From positions 99,606 through 163,605 of the forward strand of contig NZ_VWRN01000019.1 in assembly GCF_008632125.1 (NCBI RefSeq): a DNA stretch of 64,000 nt, given 5' to 3'. Numbering within the stretch: the first letter of the stretch is position 1; each line of letters begins with the position of its first letter. The notes under the pieces were generated by a model that searched no databases, was not told the origin of the DNA, and saw only the letters and a list, made by a program, of their open reading frames with translations. The position numbers were made by a program, and so were the translations under genes. Shown in pieces: positions 55,354-63,475 of this stretch. The DNA is from Cupriavidus cauae (GTDB lineage: Bacteria > Pseudomonadota > Gammaproteobacteria > Burkholderiales > Burkholderiaceae).

Positions 55354-57618
55354 ATGGAAACCCCAGCTCAGGCAAGCGAGAACGATCCGGCAAAGGACCG
55401 AGGCACGGATCCGGCCCACTACGCGGCCCGCACCTTTGCTTACCGTCGCTGCGCGGAACAGCAGGCGGGCGTGCAGGCTGACGTGGAAGGGGGCTTGCAA
55501 GGGGGCGTGCAAGGGGATATGCAACCCGGCGTGCAACCCGGGGTGCAAGCGGATGTGCAAGCGCCGCTGCGGCCCGTGGTCGTGATCGGCGCCGGTCCCG
55601 TCGGCCTCGCCACCGCCATCGACCTGGCCCAGCAGCAGGTGCCGGTAGTGCTGCTCGATGACGATTGCACGCTGGCCAGCGGTTCGCGCGCGATCTGCTT
55701 CGCCAAGCGCACGCTGGAGATCTTCGATCGCCTCGGCTGCGGCGAGCGGCTGGTCGACAAGGGCGTGCGCTGGCACGTCGGCCGCGTGTTCTTCGACCAG
55801 GAGCAGGTCTACAGCTTCGATCTGCTGCCCGAGAGCGGCCACCATCGTCCCGCCTTCATCAATCTTCAGCAGTACTACGTCGAGGGCTACCTGGTCGATC
55901 GCGCGGGCGAACTGCCCGGTCTCGAACTGCGCTGGCGCCATCGCGTCAGCGGCCTGCGGCAGGAGGCCGATCGGGTCGTGCTGACGGTATCGACGCCCGA
56001 GGGCGACTACACGATGGCGGCGCGCTACGTGGTGGTGGCCGACGGCGCGCGCAGTCCCGTGCGCCAGCTGATGGGGCTGCAAAGCCAGGGCCGGACCTTC
56101 CGCGACCGTTTCCTGATCGCCGACGTGCGGATGGCCGCCGGCTTCCCGGCCGAACGCTGGTTCTGGTTCGATCCGCCGTTCAACCGCAACCAGTCGGTGC
56201 TGCTGCACCGGCAGCCCGACAATATCTGGCGCATCGATTTCCAGCTGGGCTGGGATGCCGATCCCGAACAGGAACGCCAGCCCGAACGCGTGCTGCCGCG
56301 CCTGCGCGCGCTGCTCGGGCCAGACGCGCAGTTCGAGCTCGAATGGGTCAGCGTCTACACCTTCTCGTGCCAGCGCATGGAGCGCTTCCGCCACGGCCGC
56401 GTGCTGTTCGCCGGCGACGCGGCGCATCGCGTCTCGCCGTTCGGCGCGCGCGGCGCCAACAGCGGCGTGCAGGACGCGGAAAACCTGGCGTGGAAGCTGC
56501 GGCTGGTGCTGGCCGGGCTGGCGCCGGACGCGCTGCTCGACACCTATGCCAGCGAGCGCGAATACGCTGCCGACGAGAACATCCTGCATTCGACGCGCTC
56601 GACCGATTTCATCACGCCCAAGAGCGCCACCAGCCGCGTGTTTCGCGATGCGGTGCTGCGGCTCGCGCGCCAGCATCCGTTCGCGCGCCAGCTGGTCAAC
56701 AGCGGCCGGCTGTCGACGCCGACCGTGCTGACGCCGTCGCCGCTGAACACGCCCGATACGGCGGCGTTCGGCGGCGCGATGGTGCCCGGTGCGGTCTGCG
56801 CCGATGCGCCGGTGCGCGTCATGGGCGAGGAAGGGCAGGGCACGGCAAGGCAGGGAAACGAGGCGCGGGGCGAGGGCTGGCTGCTGCCGCATCTCGGCAG
56901 CGACTTCACCGCGCTGGTGTTCGCCGACGCTCGGGGCCTGTTGCCGGCGGCGTGCGCGGCGCTGGAACAACTGAGCGCCGCGCCGGTGCCGGTCAAGGTG
57001 GTCTGCGTGATGCCGCCGACGCCATCGACGCCATCGACGCAGCCCACGCCAACGTGCTCTCCAACGTCCTCGCCAACGCTCATGGCCACGCCGACGTCAA
57101 CGCCGACGCCGACGCCGACGCCAACGTCAACGCCGACGCCAACGCCGACTTTGCCGCGCGGCGCGGTAATCCTCGAAGACATCGACGGACTGGCCGCGCG
57201 CCGTTACGACGGCCAGCCCGGCACCTGCTATCTGCTGCGCCCCGACCAGCACGTCTGCGCACGCTGGCGCCAGGCCGAGCACGACGCGCTGCTGACCGCG
57301 CTGCGCCGCGCGCTCGGCATGCTCGACGTGCAATGGCGTGCGGCGCCGGCCGAGCCGCAGCCGCCGGCCGCGCAACTCGTCACCGAACCCAATCTCGCGC
57401 AGCCGGACGACGTCTACGAGTCGCTGCTGGAGATGCATCGCGATCTGAGCGATGCGCAAAGCCAGGCCGCCGACGCGCAGCTGATCCTGCTGCTGGCCAA
57501 CCACATCGGCGACACCGCGGTGCTGCGCCAGGCGATGGCGCTCGCGCGCGCCGCCGTGCCGCCCGCGGTCCCCGACCCGCAAGCGGACGCCGCCGTGCCG
57601 ATTCCGGTGCCGGCGTAA
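55354..57618 (+). CDS. FAD-dependent aromatic hydroxylase (MhpA-like) fused to a DUF2783 domain
   Basis: A 754-residue protein. An unusual Gln/Val/Gly repeat N-terminus (residues about 38-68) precedes the FAD domain: PVVVIGAGPVGLATAIDLA near 74, and FAGDAAHRVSPFGARGANSGVQDAENLAWKL in two adjoining motifs near 350. A Pro/Thr-rich repeat (about residues 553-600) splits the C-terminal thioredoxin-like domain. The last 65 residues match DUF2783, normally a separate small protein. Beside hmgA and fahA it could hydroxylate 3-hydroxyphenylacetate or a related phenol to homogentisate. About 150 residues longer than typical relatives because of the inserts and fusion. Confidence 0.8.
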   Translation: METPAQASENDPAKDRGTDPAHYAARTFAYRRCAEQQAGVQADVEGGLQGGVQGDMQPGVQPGVQADVQAPLRPVVVIGAGPVGLATAIDLAQQQVPVVLLDDDCTLASGSRAICFAKRTLEIFDRLGCGERLVDKGVRWHVGRVFFDQEQVYSFDLLPESGHHRPAFINLQQYYVEGYLVDRAGELPGLELRWRHRVSGLRQEADRVVLTVSTPEGDYTMAARYVVVADGARSPVRQLMGLQSQGRTFRDRFLIADVRMAAGFPAERWFWFDPPFNRNQSVLLHRQPDNIWRIDFQLGWDADPEQERQPERVLPRLRALLGPDAQFELEWVSVYTFSCQRMERFRHGRVLFAGDAAHRVSPFGARGANSGVQDAENLAWKLRLVLAGLAPDALLDTYASEREYAADENILHSTRSTDFITPKSATSRVFRDAVLRLARQHPFARQLVNSGRLSTPTVLTPSPLNTPDTAAFGGAMVPGAVCADAPVRVMGEEGQGTARQGNEARGEGWLLPHLGSDFTALVFADARGLLPAACAALEQLSAAPVPVKVVCVMPPTPSTPSTQPTPTCSPTSSPTLMATPTSTPTPTPTPTSTPTPTPTLPRGAVILEDIDGLAARRYDGQPGTCYLLRPDQHVCARWRQAEHDALLTALRRALGMLDVQWRAAPAEPQPPAAQLVTEPNLAQPDDVYESLLEMHRDLSDAQSQAADAQLILLLANHIGDTAVLRQAMALARAAVPPAVPDPQADAAVPIPVPA
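55466..55560 (+). repeat. In-frame repeat at the hydroxylase N-terminus
   Basis: Tandem 12-nt units close to GGCGTGCAACCC encode Gly-Val-Gln-Pro/Ala repeats just before the FAD-binding motif. Confidence 0.8.
57014..57150 (+). repeat. In-frame Pro-Thr/Ser repeat in the hydroxylase
   Basis: Tandem CCGACG/CCAACG hexamers, partly organised as 12-nt units, encode a Pro-Thr/Ser stretch of about 45 residues in the C-terminal domain. Confidence 0.88.
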
Positions 57619-57690
57619 GCCGATCACCCCAGCCCATCCTTCTCCGAGAACCTTTCCGAGAACTTTTTCAGAACCTCTGTCAGGACCACC

Positions 57691-59019
57691 ATGACCCAAG
57701 CACTACGCCAAGATACCGACGCCGGCGCGCTGCGCTACCAGTCCGGCTTCGCCAACGAGTTCGCCACCGAGGCCCTGCCGGGCGCGCTGCCGGTCGGACA
57801 GAATTCGCCGCAGCGCGCGCCGTACGGCCTGTACGCCGAGCAGCTGTCGGGCACCGCCTTCACCGCGCCGCGCGCGCACAACCGCCGCTCGTGGCTGTAC
57901 CGCATCCGCCCGGCGGCGATGCACGAGTCCTTCGTCAGGATCGAGCAATCGCGCATCGTCAGCCGCTTCGACGACGTCGCGCCGTCGCCGAACCAGATGC
58001 GCTGGAGCCCGCTGCCGATGCCCGATGCGCCCACTGACTTCATCGACGGCATCGTCACGATGGGCGGCAACGGCGGCCCGGAGGCGATGGTCGGCTGCGG
58101 CATCCACCTGTACCTGGCCAACCGCTCGATGCAGGGCCGGTTCTTCTACAACGCCGACGGCGAGATGCTGATCGTGCCGCAGCAGGGCCGGCTGCGCCTG
58201 GCCACCGAACTGGGCGTGCTCGAGGTCGAGCCGCAGGAGATCGTGGTGGTGCCGCGCGGTGTGCGCTTCCGTGTCGAGCTGCTCGACGGCGAGGCGCGCG
58301 GCTATATCTGCGAAAACTATGGCGCGCTGCTGAAGCTGCCCGACCTTGGCGTGATCGGTTCGAACGGCCTGGCCAATCCGCGCGACTTCCAGACCCCGGT
58401 GGCCTGGTACGAGGACGTCGAGGGCGATTTCGAGCTGGTGGCCAAGTTCCAGGGCAATCTGTGGCGCGCGAAGATCGATCATTCGCCGCTGGACGTGGTG
58501 GCCTGGCATGGCAACTACGCACCGTACAAATACGATCTGCGCCGCTTCAACACGATCGGCTCGATCAGCTTCGACCATCCGGACCCGTCGATCTTCCTGG
58601 TGCTGCACAGCCCGTCCGATACCGAGGGCGTCGACAACATCGACTTCGTGATCTTCGGCCCGCGTTGGCTGGCGATGGAGCACTCGTTCCGCCCGCCCTG
58701 GTTCCACCGCAATATCGCCAGCGAGTTCATGGGCCTGATCGAAGGCGTCTACGACGCCAAGGCCGAAGGGTTTGCCCCGGGCGGCGCGAGCCTGCACAAC
58801 TGCATGAGCGGCCACGGCCCCGATGCGGAGACCTTCGCGCGCGCCACCGAGGCGGACACCACCAGGCCGCACCGCATCTCCGACACGATGGCCTTCATGT
58901 TCGAAACGCCGACGGTGATCCGGCCCACGCGCTACGCCGCCGAATCGGCCGCGCTGCAGTCCGACTACCAGCACTGCTGGCAAGGGCTGAAAAAGCATTT
59001 CAACCCGAATCAGCGCTGA
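57691..59019 (+). CDS. hmgA: Homogentisate 1,2-dioxygenase
   Basis: A 442-residue HmgA opening the ring of homogentisate to maleylacetoacetate with Fe(II) and oxygen. Signature segments: [19 protein letters not shown] at the N-terminus, [13 protein letters not shown] region, [14 protein letters not shown], and the iron-binding C-terminal half with [18 protein letters not shown] (His and Glu) and [12 protein letters not shown] (His). Length and order match the family throughout. It follows the hydroxylase gene by 72 bases and precedes fahA. Confidence 0.95.
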   Translation: MTQALRQDTDAGALRYQSGFANEFATEALPGALPVGQNSPQRAPYGLYAEQLSGTAFTAPRAHNRRSWLYRIRPAAMHESFVRIEQSRIVSRFDDVAPSPNQMRWSPLPMPDAPTDFIDGIVTMGGNGGPEAMVGCGIHLYLANRSMQGRFFYNADGEMLIVPQQGRLRLATELGVLEVEPQEIVVVPRGVRFRVELLDGEARGYICENYGALLKLPDLGVIGSNGLANPRDFQTPVAWYEDVEGDFELVAKFQGNLWRAKIDHSPLDVVAWHGNYAPYKYDLRRFNTIGSISFDHPDPSIFLVLHSPSDTEGVDNIDFVIFGPRWLAMEHSFRPPWFHRNIASEFMGLIEGVYDAKAEGFAPGGASLHNCMSGHGPDAETFARATEADTTRPHRISDTMAFMFETPTVIRPTRYAAESAALQSDYQHCWQGLKKHFNPNQR

Positions 59020-59068
59020 CGATCGCGCGGCCCGGCATCGCACCACCTATCGCACGTATCGCCGGTAT

Positions 59069-59124
59069 CGAACGCAGCGAACGCAGCGAACGCAGCGAAC
59101 GCAGCGAACACAGCGAACGCAGCG
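59069..59124. repeat. 9-bp tandem repeat between hmgA and fahA
   Basis: Six copies of CGAACGCAG (one variant, CGAACACAG) in the 142-base gap between the genes. Confidence 0.9.
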
Positions 59125-59161
59125 ACCTCAGAACACAGAACCCGTCCAACGCATTGCATCC

Positions 59162-60442
59162 ATGACCCAAGCCCAATCCTCCCGCAGCTGGATCGAATCG
59201 GCCAACGACGCCGCCACCCATTTCCCGCTGCAGAACCTGCCCTACGGCGTGTTCTCGCACGGCTCGCAGGCCCCGCGCGTCGGCGTCGCCATCGGCGACC
59301 GCATCGTCGACCTGTCGGTGCTGGACGAAGCCGGCCTGCTGCCGGCCGCGACCCGCGGCACCTTCGCCGCGCCGGTGCTGAACCGCTTCATCGCGCTGGG
59401 CCGCCCTGTCTGGCGCGAGACGCGCCAGCGCCTCGCCGAGCTGCTGGCGGCCGACACGCCGACGCTGCGCGACGACGCCGCGCTGCGCGAGCGCGCGCTG
59501 GTGCCGATGGCCGGAGCCCGCCTGCATCTGCCGGTCGAGATTCCCGGCTACACCGATTTCTATTCGTCGAAGGAGCACGCGACCAACGTCGGCCGCATGT
59601 TCCGCGACCCGGACAACGCGCTGCTGCCGAACTGGCTGGAAATCCCGATCGGCTACAACGGCCGCGCCAGTTCGGTGGTGGTGAGCGGCACGCCGATCCG
59701 CCGCCCGAACGGCCAGATCAAGCTGCCGAACGAGGCGCGGCCGATCTTCGGCGCCTGCCGCAAGCTCGACTACGAACTGGAGATGGGCTTCATCGTCGGC
59801 AAGGACTCGGCCCTGGGCGTGCCGGTGCGCGTCGACCAGGCCGACGATTATCTGTTCGGCATGGTGCTGCTCAACGACTGGAGCGCGCGCGACATCCAGC
59901 AGTGGGAATACGTGCCGCTGGGGCCGTTCAATGCCAAGACCTTCGGCACCTCGATCTCGCCGTGGGTCGTCACGATGGAAGCGCTGGAGCCGTTCCGCCG
60001 CGACAACCCCGAGCAATCGCCCGAGCCGCTGCCGTATCTGCGCCAGTCGGCGCGCAACGCCTACGACATCGAACTCGAGGTCGCGCTGCGGCCGCAGGAC
60101 GCCGAGCGCGCCGAGCCGATCAGCCGCACCAACTTCCGTGCGATGTACTGGACGATGGCGCAGCAGCTGGCCCACCACACGGTGTCGGGCTGCAATGTGC
60201 GCGTCGGCGATCTGATGGGTTCGGGCACGATCAGCGGCACCACGCCGGATTCGTACGGCAGCCTGCTGGAACTGACCCGCAACGGCAACGAGCCGCTGAA
60301 GCTCGCCGGCGGCGTGGAGCGCGGCTTCCTGCAGGACGGCGATGAAGTGGTGATGCGCGGCTGGTGCCAGGGCGATGGCTATCGCATCGGCTTCGGCGAG
60401 GTCAGCGGCGAGGTGCTGCCGGCACCGAAGATCGAGGGCTGA
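59162..60442 (+). CDS. fahA: Fumarylacetoacetase
   Basis: A 426-residue fumarylacetoacetate hydrolase giving fumarate and acetoacetate in the last step of homogentisate breakdown. Typical segments: N-terminal SH3-like domain (FPLQNLPYGVFSHG), then DFYSSKEHATNVGRMFRD with the catalytic His/Glu region, LDYELEMGFIVGK (Glu), LLNDWSARDIQQWEYVPLGP (Asp), and GTISGTTPDSYGSLLELT. Full family length. No maleylacetoacetate isomerase gene lies in the window. Confidence 0.95.
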   Translation: MTQAQSSRSWIESANDAATHFPLQNLPYGVFSHGSQAPRVGVAIGDRIVDLSVLDEAGLLPAATRGTFAAPVLNRFIALGRPVWRETRQRLAELLAADTPTLRDDAALRERALVPMAGARLHLPVEIPGYTDFYSSKEHATNVGRMFRDPDNALLPNWLEIPIGYNGRASSVVVSGTPIRRPNGQIKLPNEARPIFGACRKLDYELEMGFIVGKDSALGVPVRVDQADDYLFGMVLLNDWSARDIQQWEYVPLGPFNAKTFGTSISPWVVTMEALEPFRRDNPEQSPEPLPYLRQSARNAYDIELEVALRPQDAERAEPISRTNFRAMYWTMAQQLAHHTVSGCNVRVGDLMGSGTISGTTPDSYGSLLELTRNGNEPLKLAGGVERGFLQDGDEVVMRGWCQGDGYRIGFGEVSGEVLPAPKIEG

Positions 60443-60449
60443 TCGCCCG

Positions 60450-60626
60450 CGCGCAGCAACGCCACGCGAGCCGGGCCCGGACTGCCGCGCAGCAACGCCA
60501 CGCGAGCCGGGCCCGGACTGCCGCGCAGCAACGCCACGCGAGCCGGGCCCGGACCGCCGCGCAGCAACGCCGCGCAAGCCGGCCCGGACCGCCGAAGCAA
60601 CGCCACCCAAGCCGGGGCCGGACCGC
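60450..60626. repeat. 36-bp tandem repeat downstream of fahA
   Basis: Five head-to-tail copies of a 36-bp unit beginning CGCGCAGCAACGCCACGCGA. The first three are nearly identical, the last two shorter and diverged. The rest of the 285-base gap up to the dehydratase gene is also repetitive (CCGTACCG-like). No spacers, so not CRISPR. Confidence 0.92.
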
Positions 60627-60727
60627 CGCGCGGGGGACCGGGCCGGCGCGGGCCGCACCGTACCCCTGCTCGATCGGCCGTACCGTACCGCGCCGGACCC
60701 AGGCGGACGTACCGTGCCGTGCCGGAC

Positions 60728-61255
60728 CTAAGCGGCCGGCGTGGCGTCCAGCACCACCGCCGCGCGGCCCGTCAGCAGTACGGCGCCGCCGCCACGCAGC
60801 GAGAATTCGTAGAGCACCTGTCGATCGTCGCCGCCGATGCGTTCTGCCTCGATCGTCAGCGCCCCCGCTACGGTATCGAGCCGCTCGACGAGGATCGCGA
60901 CCTTGCGCACGCTGGCCAGATAGCCAAGGCTCGGCGCGGCCGCGGCGCCGGTGCGCAGCAGCGCGCCATGCACGGCCATCGCCTGCGCCGCATATTCGAT
61001 GCCGCACAGCGCGGCCAGCCTTCCTTCGGCACGCAACGGATGCTCGGGCGACGTGTGGTTGCGTGCCTCGCAGCGGATGCGCTGCGCATCCCAGTCGATC
61101 ACCTCGTCGAGCAGGCACATCGCGCCGCGATGGGGGATATGCGCGGCGATCCAGTCGCGCCGGACCGGCGTGCCGGGCGGCATGGCGGCCGACGACGCGT
61201 CGACGTCCCGGGCGTCGTTGGCGTCGTTCGGGTCGTGGGCGTCGTTCACCGCCAT
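60728..61255 (-). CDS. Hotdog-fold 3-hydroxyacyl-ACP dehydratase, aryl-polyene type
   Basis: A 175-residue hotdog protein. After a low-complexity Asp/Asn/Ala N-terminus (about 25 residues) it shows AHIPHRGAMCLLDEV with the active-site His, then CGIEYAAQAMAVHGALL with the central-helix acid. This pattern is found in dehydratases of aryl polyene (ApeP-like) clusters. It overlaps the chain-length-factor gene by 10 bases. It would dehydrate 3-hydroxyacyl-ACP intermediates during polyene chain growth. Confidence 0.78.
   Translation of the reverse strand: MAVNDAHDPNDANDARDVDASSAAMPPGTPVRRDWIAAHIPHRGAMCLLDEVIDWDAQRIRCEARNHTSPEHPLRAEGRLAALCGIEYAAQAMAVHGALLRTGAAAAPSLGYLASVRKVAILVERLDTVAGALTIEAERIGGDDRQVLYEFSLRGGGAVLLTGRAAVVLDATPAA
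61201..61248 (-). repeat. In-frame Asn-Asp-Ala repeat at the dehydratase N-terminus
   Basis: Tandem GGCGTCGTT-like units (read on the minus strand as AACGACGCC) encode Asn-Asp-Ala repeats at the start of the dehydratase and over the stop of the upstream gene. Confidence 0.7.
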
Positions 61256-62055
61256 GGCGCGACCTCGACGCGCAGCCGCAGCGGGTCCAGATAATCGAGC
61301 ACCGCCGTGGTGTCGTCGCCGCGTGCCAGCGCTTGCAGCAAGGGCAGGGCGCGCGCGGCCGGGATGGCGGCGCGCAGCGCTTCCAGCGCGGCATCGGCCA
61401 TCGGCGTCGGTGTCGGCGCTTCGCCTTCGAGCACCAGCGATGGCCGCAGGCTCGCCAGCGTCGCCGCACCCGGCTCGGCCGTCAGCACCAGCGCGAGGCC
61501 GAACGCATCGGGAATCGGCCGCGCACTGCGCAGCGGCTCGGGATAGTCGGTGTCGTAGGCGATCAGCACGCAGGGCGAGCCGGTCGCCAGCACCTGGCTG
61601 TAGGCATCGAGCAGGCCCGCGGCAAAGCTGCCGTCGTGCGCGCACATCGCGTTGGACGGCGCCATCGCGCCGGTCGCGATGCTCCAGTAGCCGGCCGGTG
61701 CGTTGTGCACCGAGTTGTGGAAGCGGGTCGGCGAGATCATGGGATCGTCGCCGGCCAGCGATTCGCAGATCGCGTGATAGTTGTGGCCGTCCGCGCCCGA
61801 GGCGCTGAACACGGTTGCCAGCGTGGCGGCATCGCGTCCGCTGGCGGCGATCGCCTGCCGGCCCACTGCGAGCGCGAGCTTGACCGCGGGGCCGGTGCGC
61901 CGGCGCTCGGCCGACGGCAGCCCTTCCGGCGCGGGCAACGCGGTGGCGGCGTGCAAATAGGGAGTCTCCGCGCGCAGCACTGCCGCCCCTTGCTGCCAGT
62001 CCGTGAGTCCCGGACCGAGCAGGCCGATCCCTTCGACGAACACCGGCGCCGTCAT
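61246..62055 (-). CDS. Ketosynthase chain-length-factor-like protein
   Basis: A 269-residue beta-ketoacyl synthase-like protein, shorter than a full ketosynthase. It has thiolase-fold segments (PAVKLALAVGRQAIAASG, VFSASGADGHNYHAICE, FHNSVHNAPAGYWSIATG) but Ser/Ala (NAMCAHDGSFAAGL) around the place of the catalytic Cys without the usual ACSSG signature. Such proteins pair with the ketosynthase as chain-length factor in aryl polyene clusters. Its ATG overlaps the stop of the ketosynthase gene (ATGA). Confidence 0.75.
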   Translation of the reverse strand: MTAPVFVEGIGLLGPGLTDWQQGAAVLRAETPYLHAATALPAPEGLPSAERRRTGPAVKLALAVGRQAIAASGRDAATLATVFSASGADGHNYHAICESLAGDDPMISPTRFHNSVHNAPAGYWSIATGAMAPSNAMCAHDGSFAAGLLDAYSQVLATGSPCVLIAYDTDYPEPLRSARPIPDAFGLALVLTAEPGAATLASLRPSLVLEGEAPTPTPMADAALEALRAAIPAARALPLLQALARGDDTTAVLDYLDPLRLRVEVAPWR

Positions 62056-63350
62056 GACCGTGCGCCTTGCAAATGCGCGTCGGCGCGGCCAAACAGCAGG
62101 CTGCAATTGGAGCCGCCGAAGCCGAAGGCATTGCTCAGCGCGTAGCGGAGGCGATGGCCGGCATCGGCCGTCCCGGTGCGCAGCAGATAGCCCACCGGCA
62201 GCGCGGGATCGAGCTCGGTATCGGCAATGCCGGCCGGCAGCCAGCCCTCGCGCAGCGCCAGCGCGCTGATCACCGCCTCGATCGCGCCGGCCGCGCCCAG
62301 CGTATGGCCGGTCGCGCCCTTGGTCGAGCTGCAGGGCGTCGTGCCGAACAGCGCGAGCACGGCCTTGCCCTCGGCGGCGTCGTTGCTCGGCGTCGCGGTG
62401 CCATGCAGATTGATGTAGTCGATGTCGGCCGGCGTCAGTCCGGCGTCGGCCAGCGCCTGCTCCATCGCCAGCCGTGCGCCCAGTCCGTCCGGATGCGGGC
62501 TCGACATGTGATGCGCATCGCTGGATTCGCCGACGCCGCACAGCAGCACCGCGTCGTCGGGCAGCGCCGCCGCGCCGGAGCCTGGCAGTGATTCGGGCAG
62601 TGATTCGGGCAGGGATTCGGGCAAAGATTCGGGCAAAGATTCGGGCAACCGTTCCAGCAGCCCGAACGCGCCGCCTTCGCCGATCGAGATGCCGTTGCGC
62701 CGCGCATCGTAGGGCCGGCAGGGCTCGGCCGACACCAGCTCCAGCGAGTGAAAGCCGTACAGCGTGGTGTGGCACAGCGAATCGACGCCGCCCACCAGCG
62801 CCGCGTCGATCAGCCCGGCCCCGATCATCCGGCGCGCCGAGGCGAACACCTTGGCGCCCGACGAGCAGGCCGACGAGATCGCCGCAGCCGGACCGGTCAG
62901 GCCCAGGTACGCGCGCACGAAGGCCGGCAGCGAGAACGGGCTGTGCCGGTGCGCGTAGTCGAAGTCGGGCGGCAGCGCGCCGGTCGCGGGATCGCGACGC
63001 CGGTAGGCCTGCTCGGTCTCGAGGATGCCGCCGGTGCTGGTGCCGAGAAACACGCCGATACGGTGGGCGCCATATCGCGCGATGGCCTCGCGCACGCGCT
63101 CGGCGAAGCCGTCCTGTTCGAGCGCCAGCCGCGCCAGCCGGTTGTTGCGGCAGTCGAAGCTGGCGAATTCGGCCGGCAGCGGGGCGTCGTCGACGCCGGC
63201 GACCTCGCCGACATGGGTGCGCAGCCGCACGTCGCCGAAGCGGCAGGGCGCGAGTCCGCTGCGCTGGGCGCGCAAGGCCGCGGAGGTCGCGGCCAGGCCA
63301 TGGCCCAGGCAACTGGTGACGGTGAAATGGGAGAACTGCAGGGCGGACAC
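62052..63350 (-). CDS. Beta-ketoacyl-ACP synthase (aryl-polyene type)
   Basis: A 432-residue ketosynthase. Catalytic Cys in AISSACSSGAKVF near residue 160, His in NLHGTATPSND near 310, Lys/His in SSTKGATGHTLGAAGAIE near 345, and the terminal NAFGFGGSN glycine motif. A repeated Leu-Pro-Glu-Ser insert (about residues 235-255) lies in a surface loop. The start is taken as the GTG at 63350, just before SALQFSHF; no ATG fits the family start. Genes on both sides are on the same strand and partly overlap, as in aryl polyene operons. Confidence 0.85.
   Translation of the reverse strand: MSALQFSHFTVTSCLGHGLAATSAALRAQRSGLAPCRFGDVRLRTHVGEVAGVDDAPLPAEFASFDCRNNRLARLALEQDGFAERVREAIARYGAHRIGVFLGTSTGGILETEQAYRRRDPATGALPPDFDYAHRHSPFSLPAFVRAYLGLTGPAAAISSACSSGAKVFASARRMIGAGLIDAALVGGVDSLCHTTLYGFHSLELVSAEPCRPYDARRNGISIGEGGAFGLLERLPESLPESLPESLPESLPESLPGSGAAALPDDAVLLCGVGESSDAHHMSSPHPDGLGARLAMEQALADAGLTPADIDYINLHGTATPSNDAAEGKAVLALFGTTPCSSTKGATGHTLGAAGAIEAVISALALREGWLPAGIADTELDPALPVGYLLRTGTADAGHRLRYALSNAFGFGGSNCSLLFGRADAHLQGARS
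62585..62650 (-). repeat. In-frame 12-nt repeat encoding Leu-Pro-Glu-Ser
   Basis: Five to six copies of a 12-nt unit (plus-strand GATTCGGGCAGT/GATTCGGGCAAA) inside the ketosynthase gene. Confidence 0.92.
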
Positions 63351-63475
63351 GGACGGGGACAGCGGACGATCGGGATGCGTTGCGGCGCGTTGCGGCGCGT
63401 CGCCGATATTGCGGGGGCGGCCGGGGTTGCCGGCGTTGCGGTCGGTGGCGGGCACCGATGGGCGGCGCGATTGTA

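Noticed and set aside
60450..60626. Possible CRISPR array
   Set aside because: The 36-bp units are directly adjacent with no spacers, and no cas genes are near; it is a tandem repeat.
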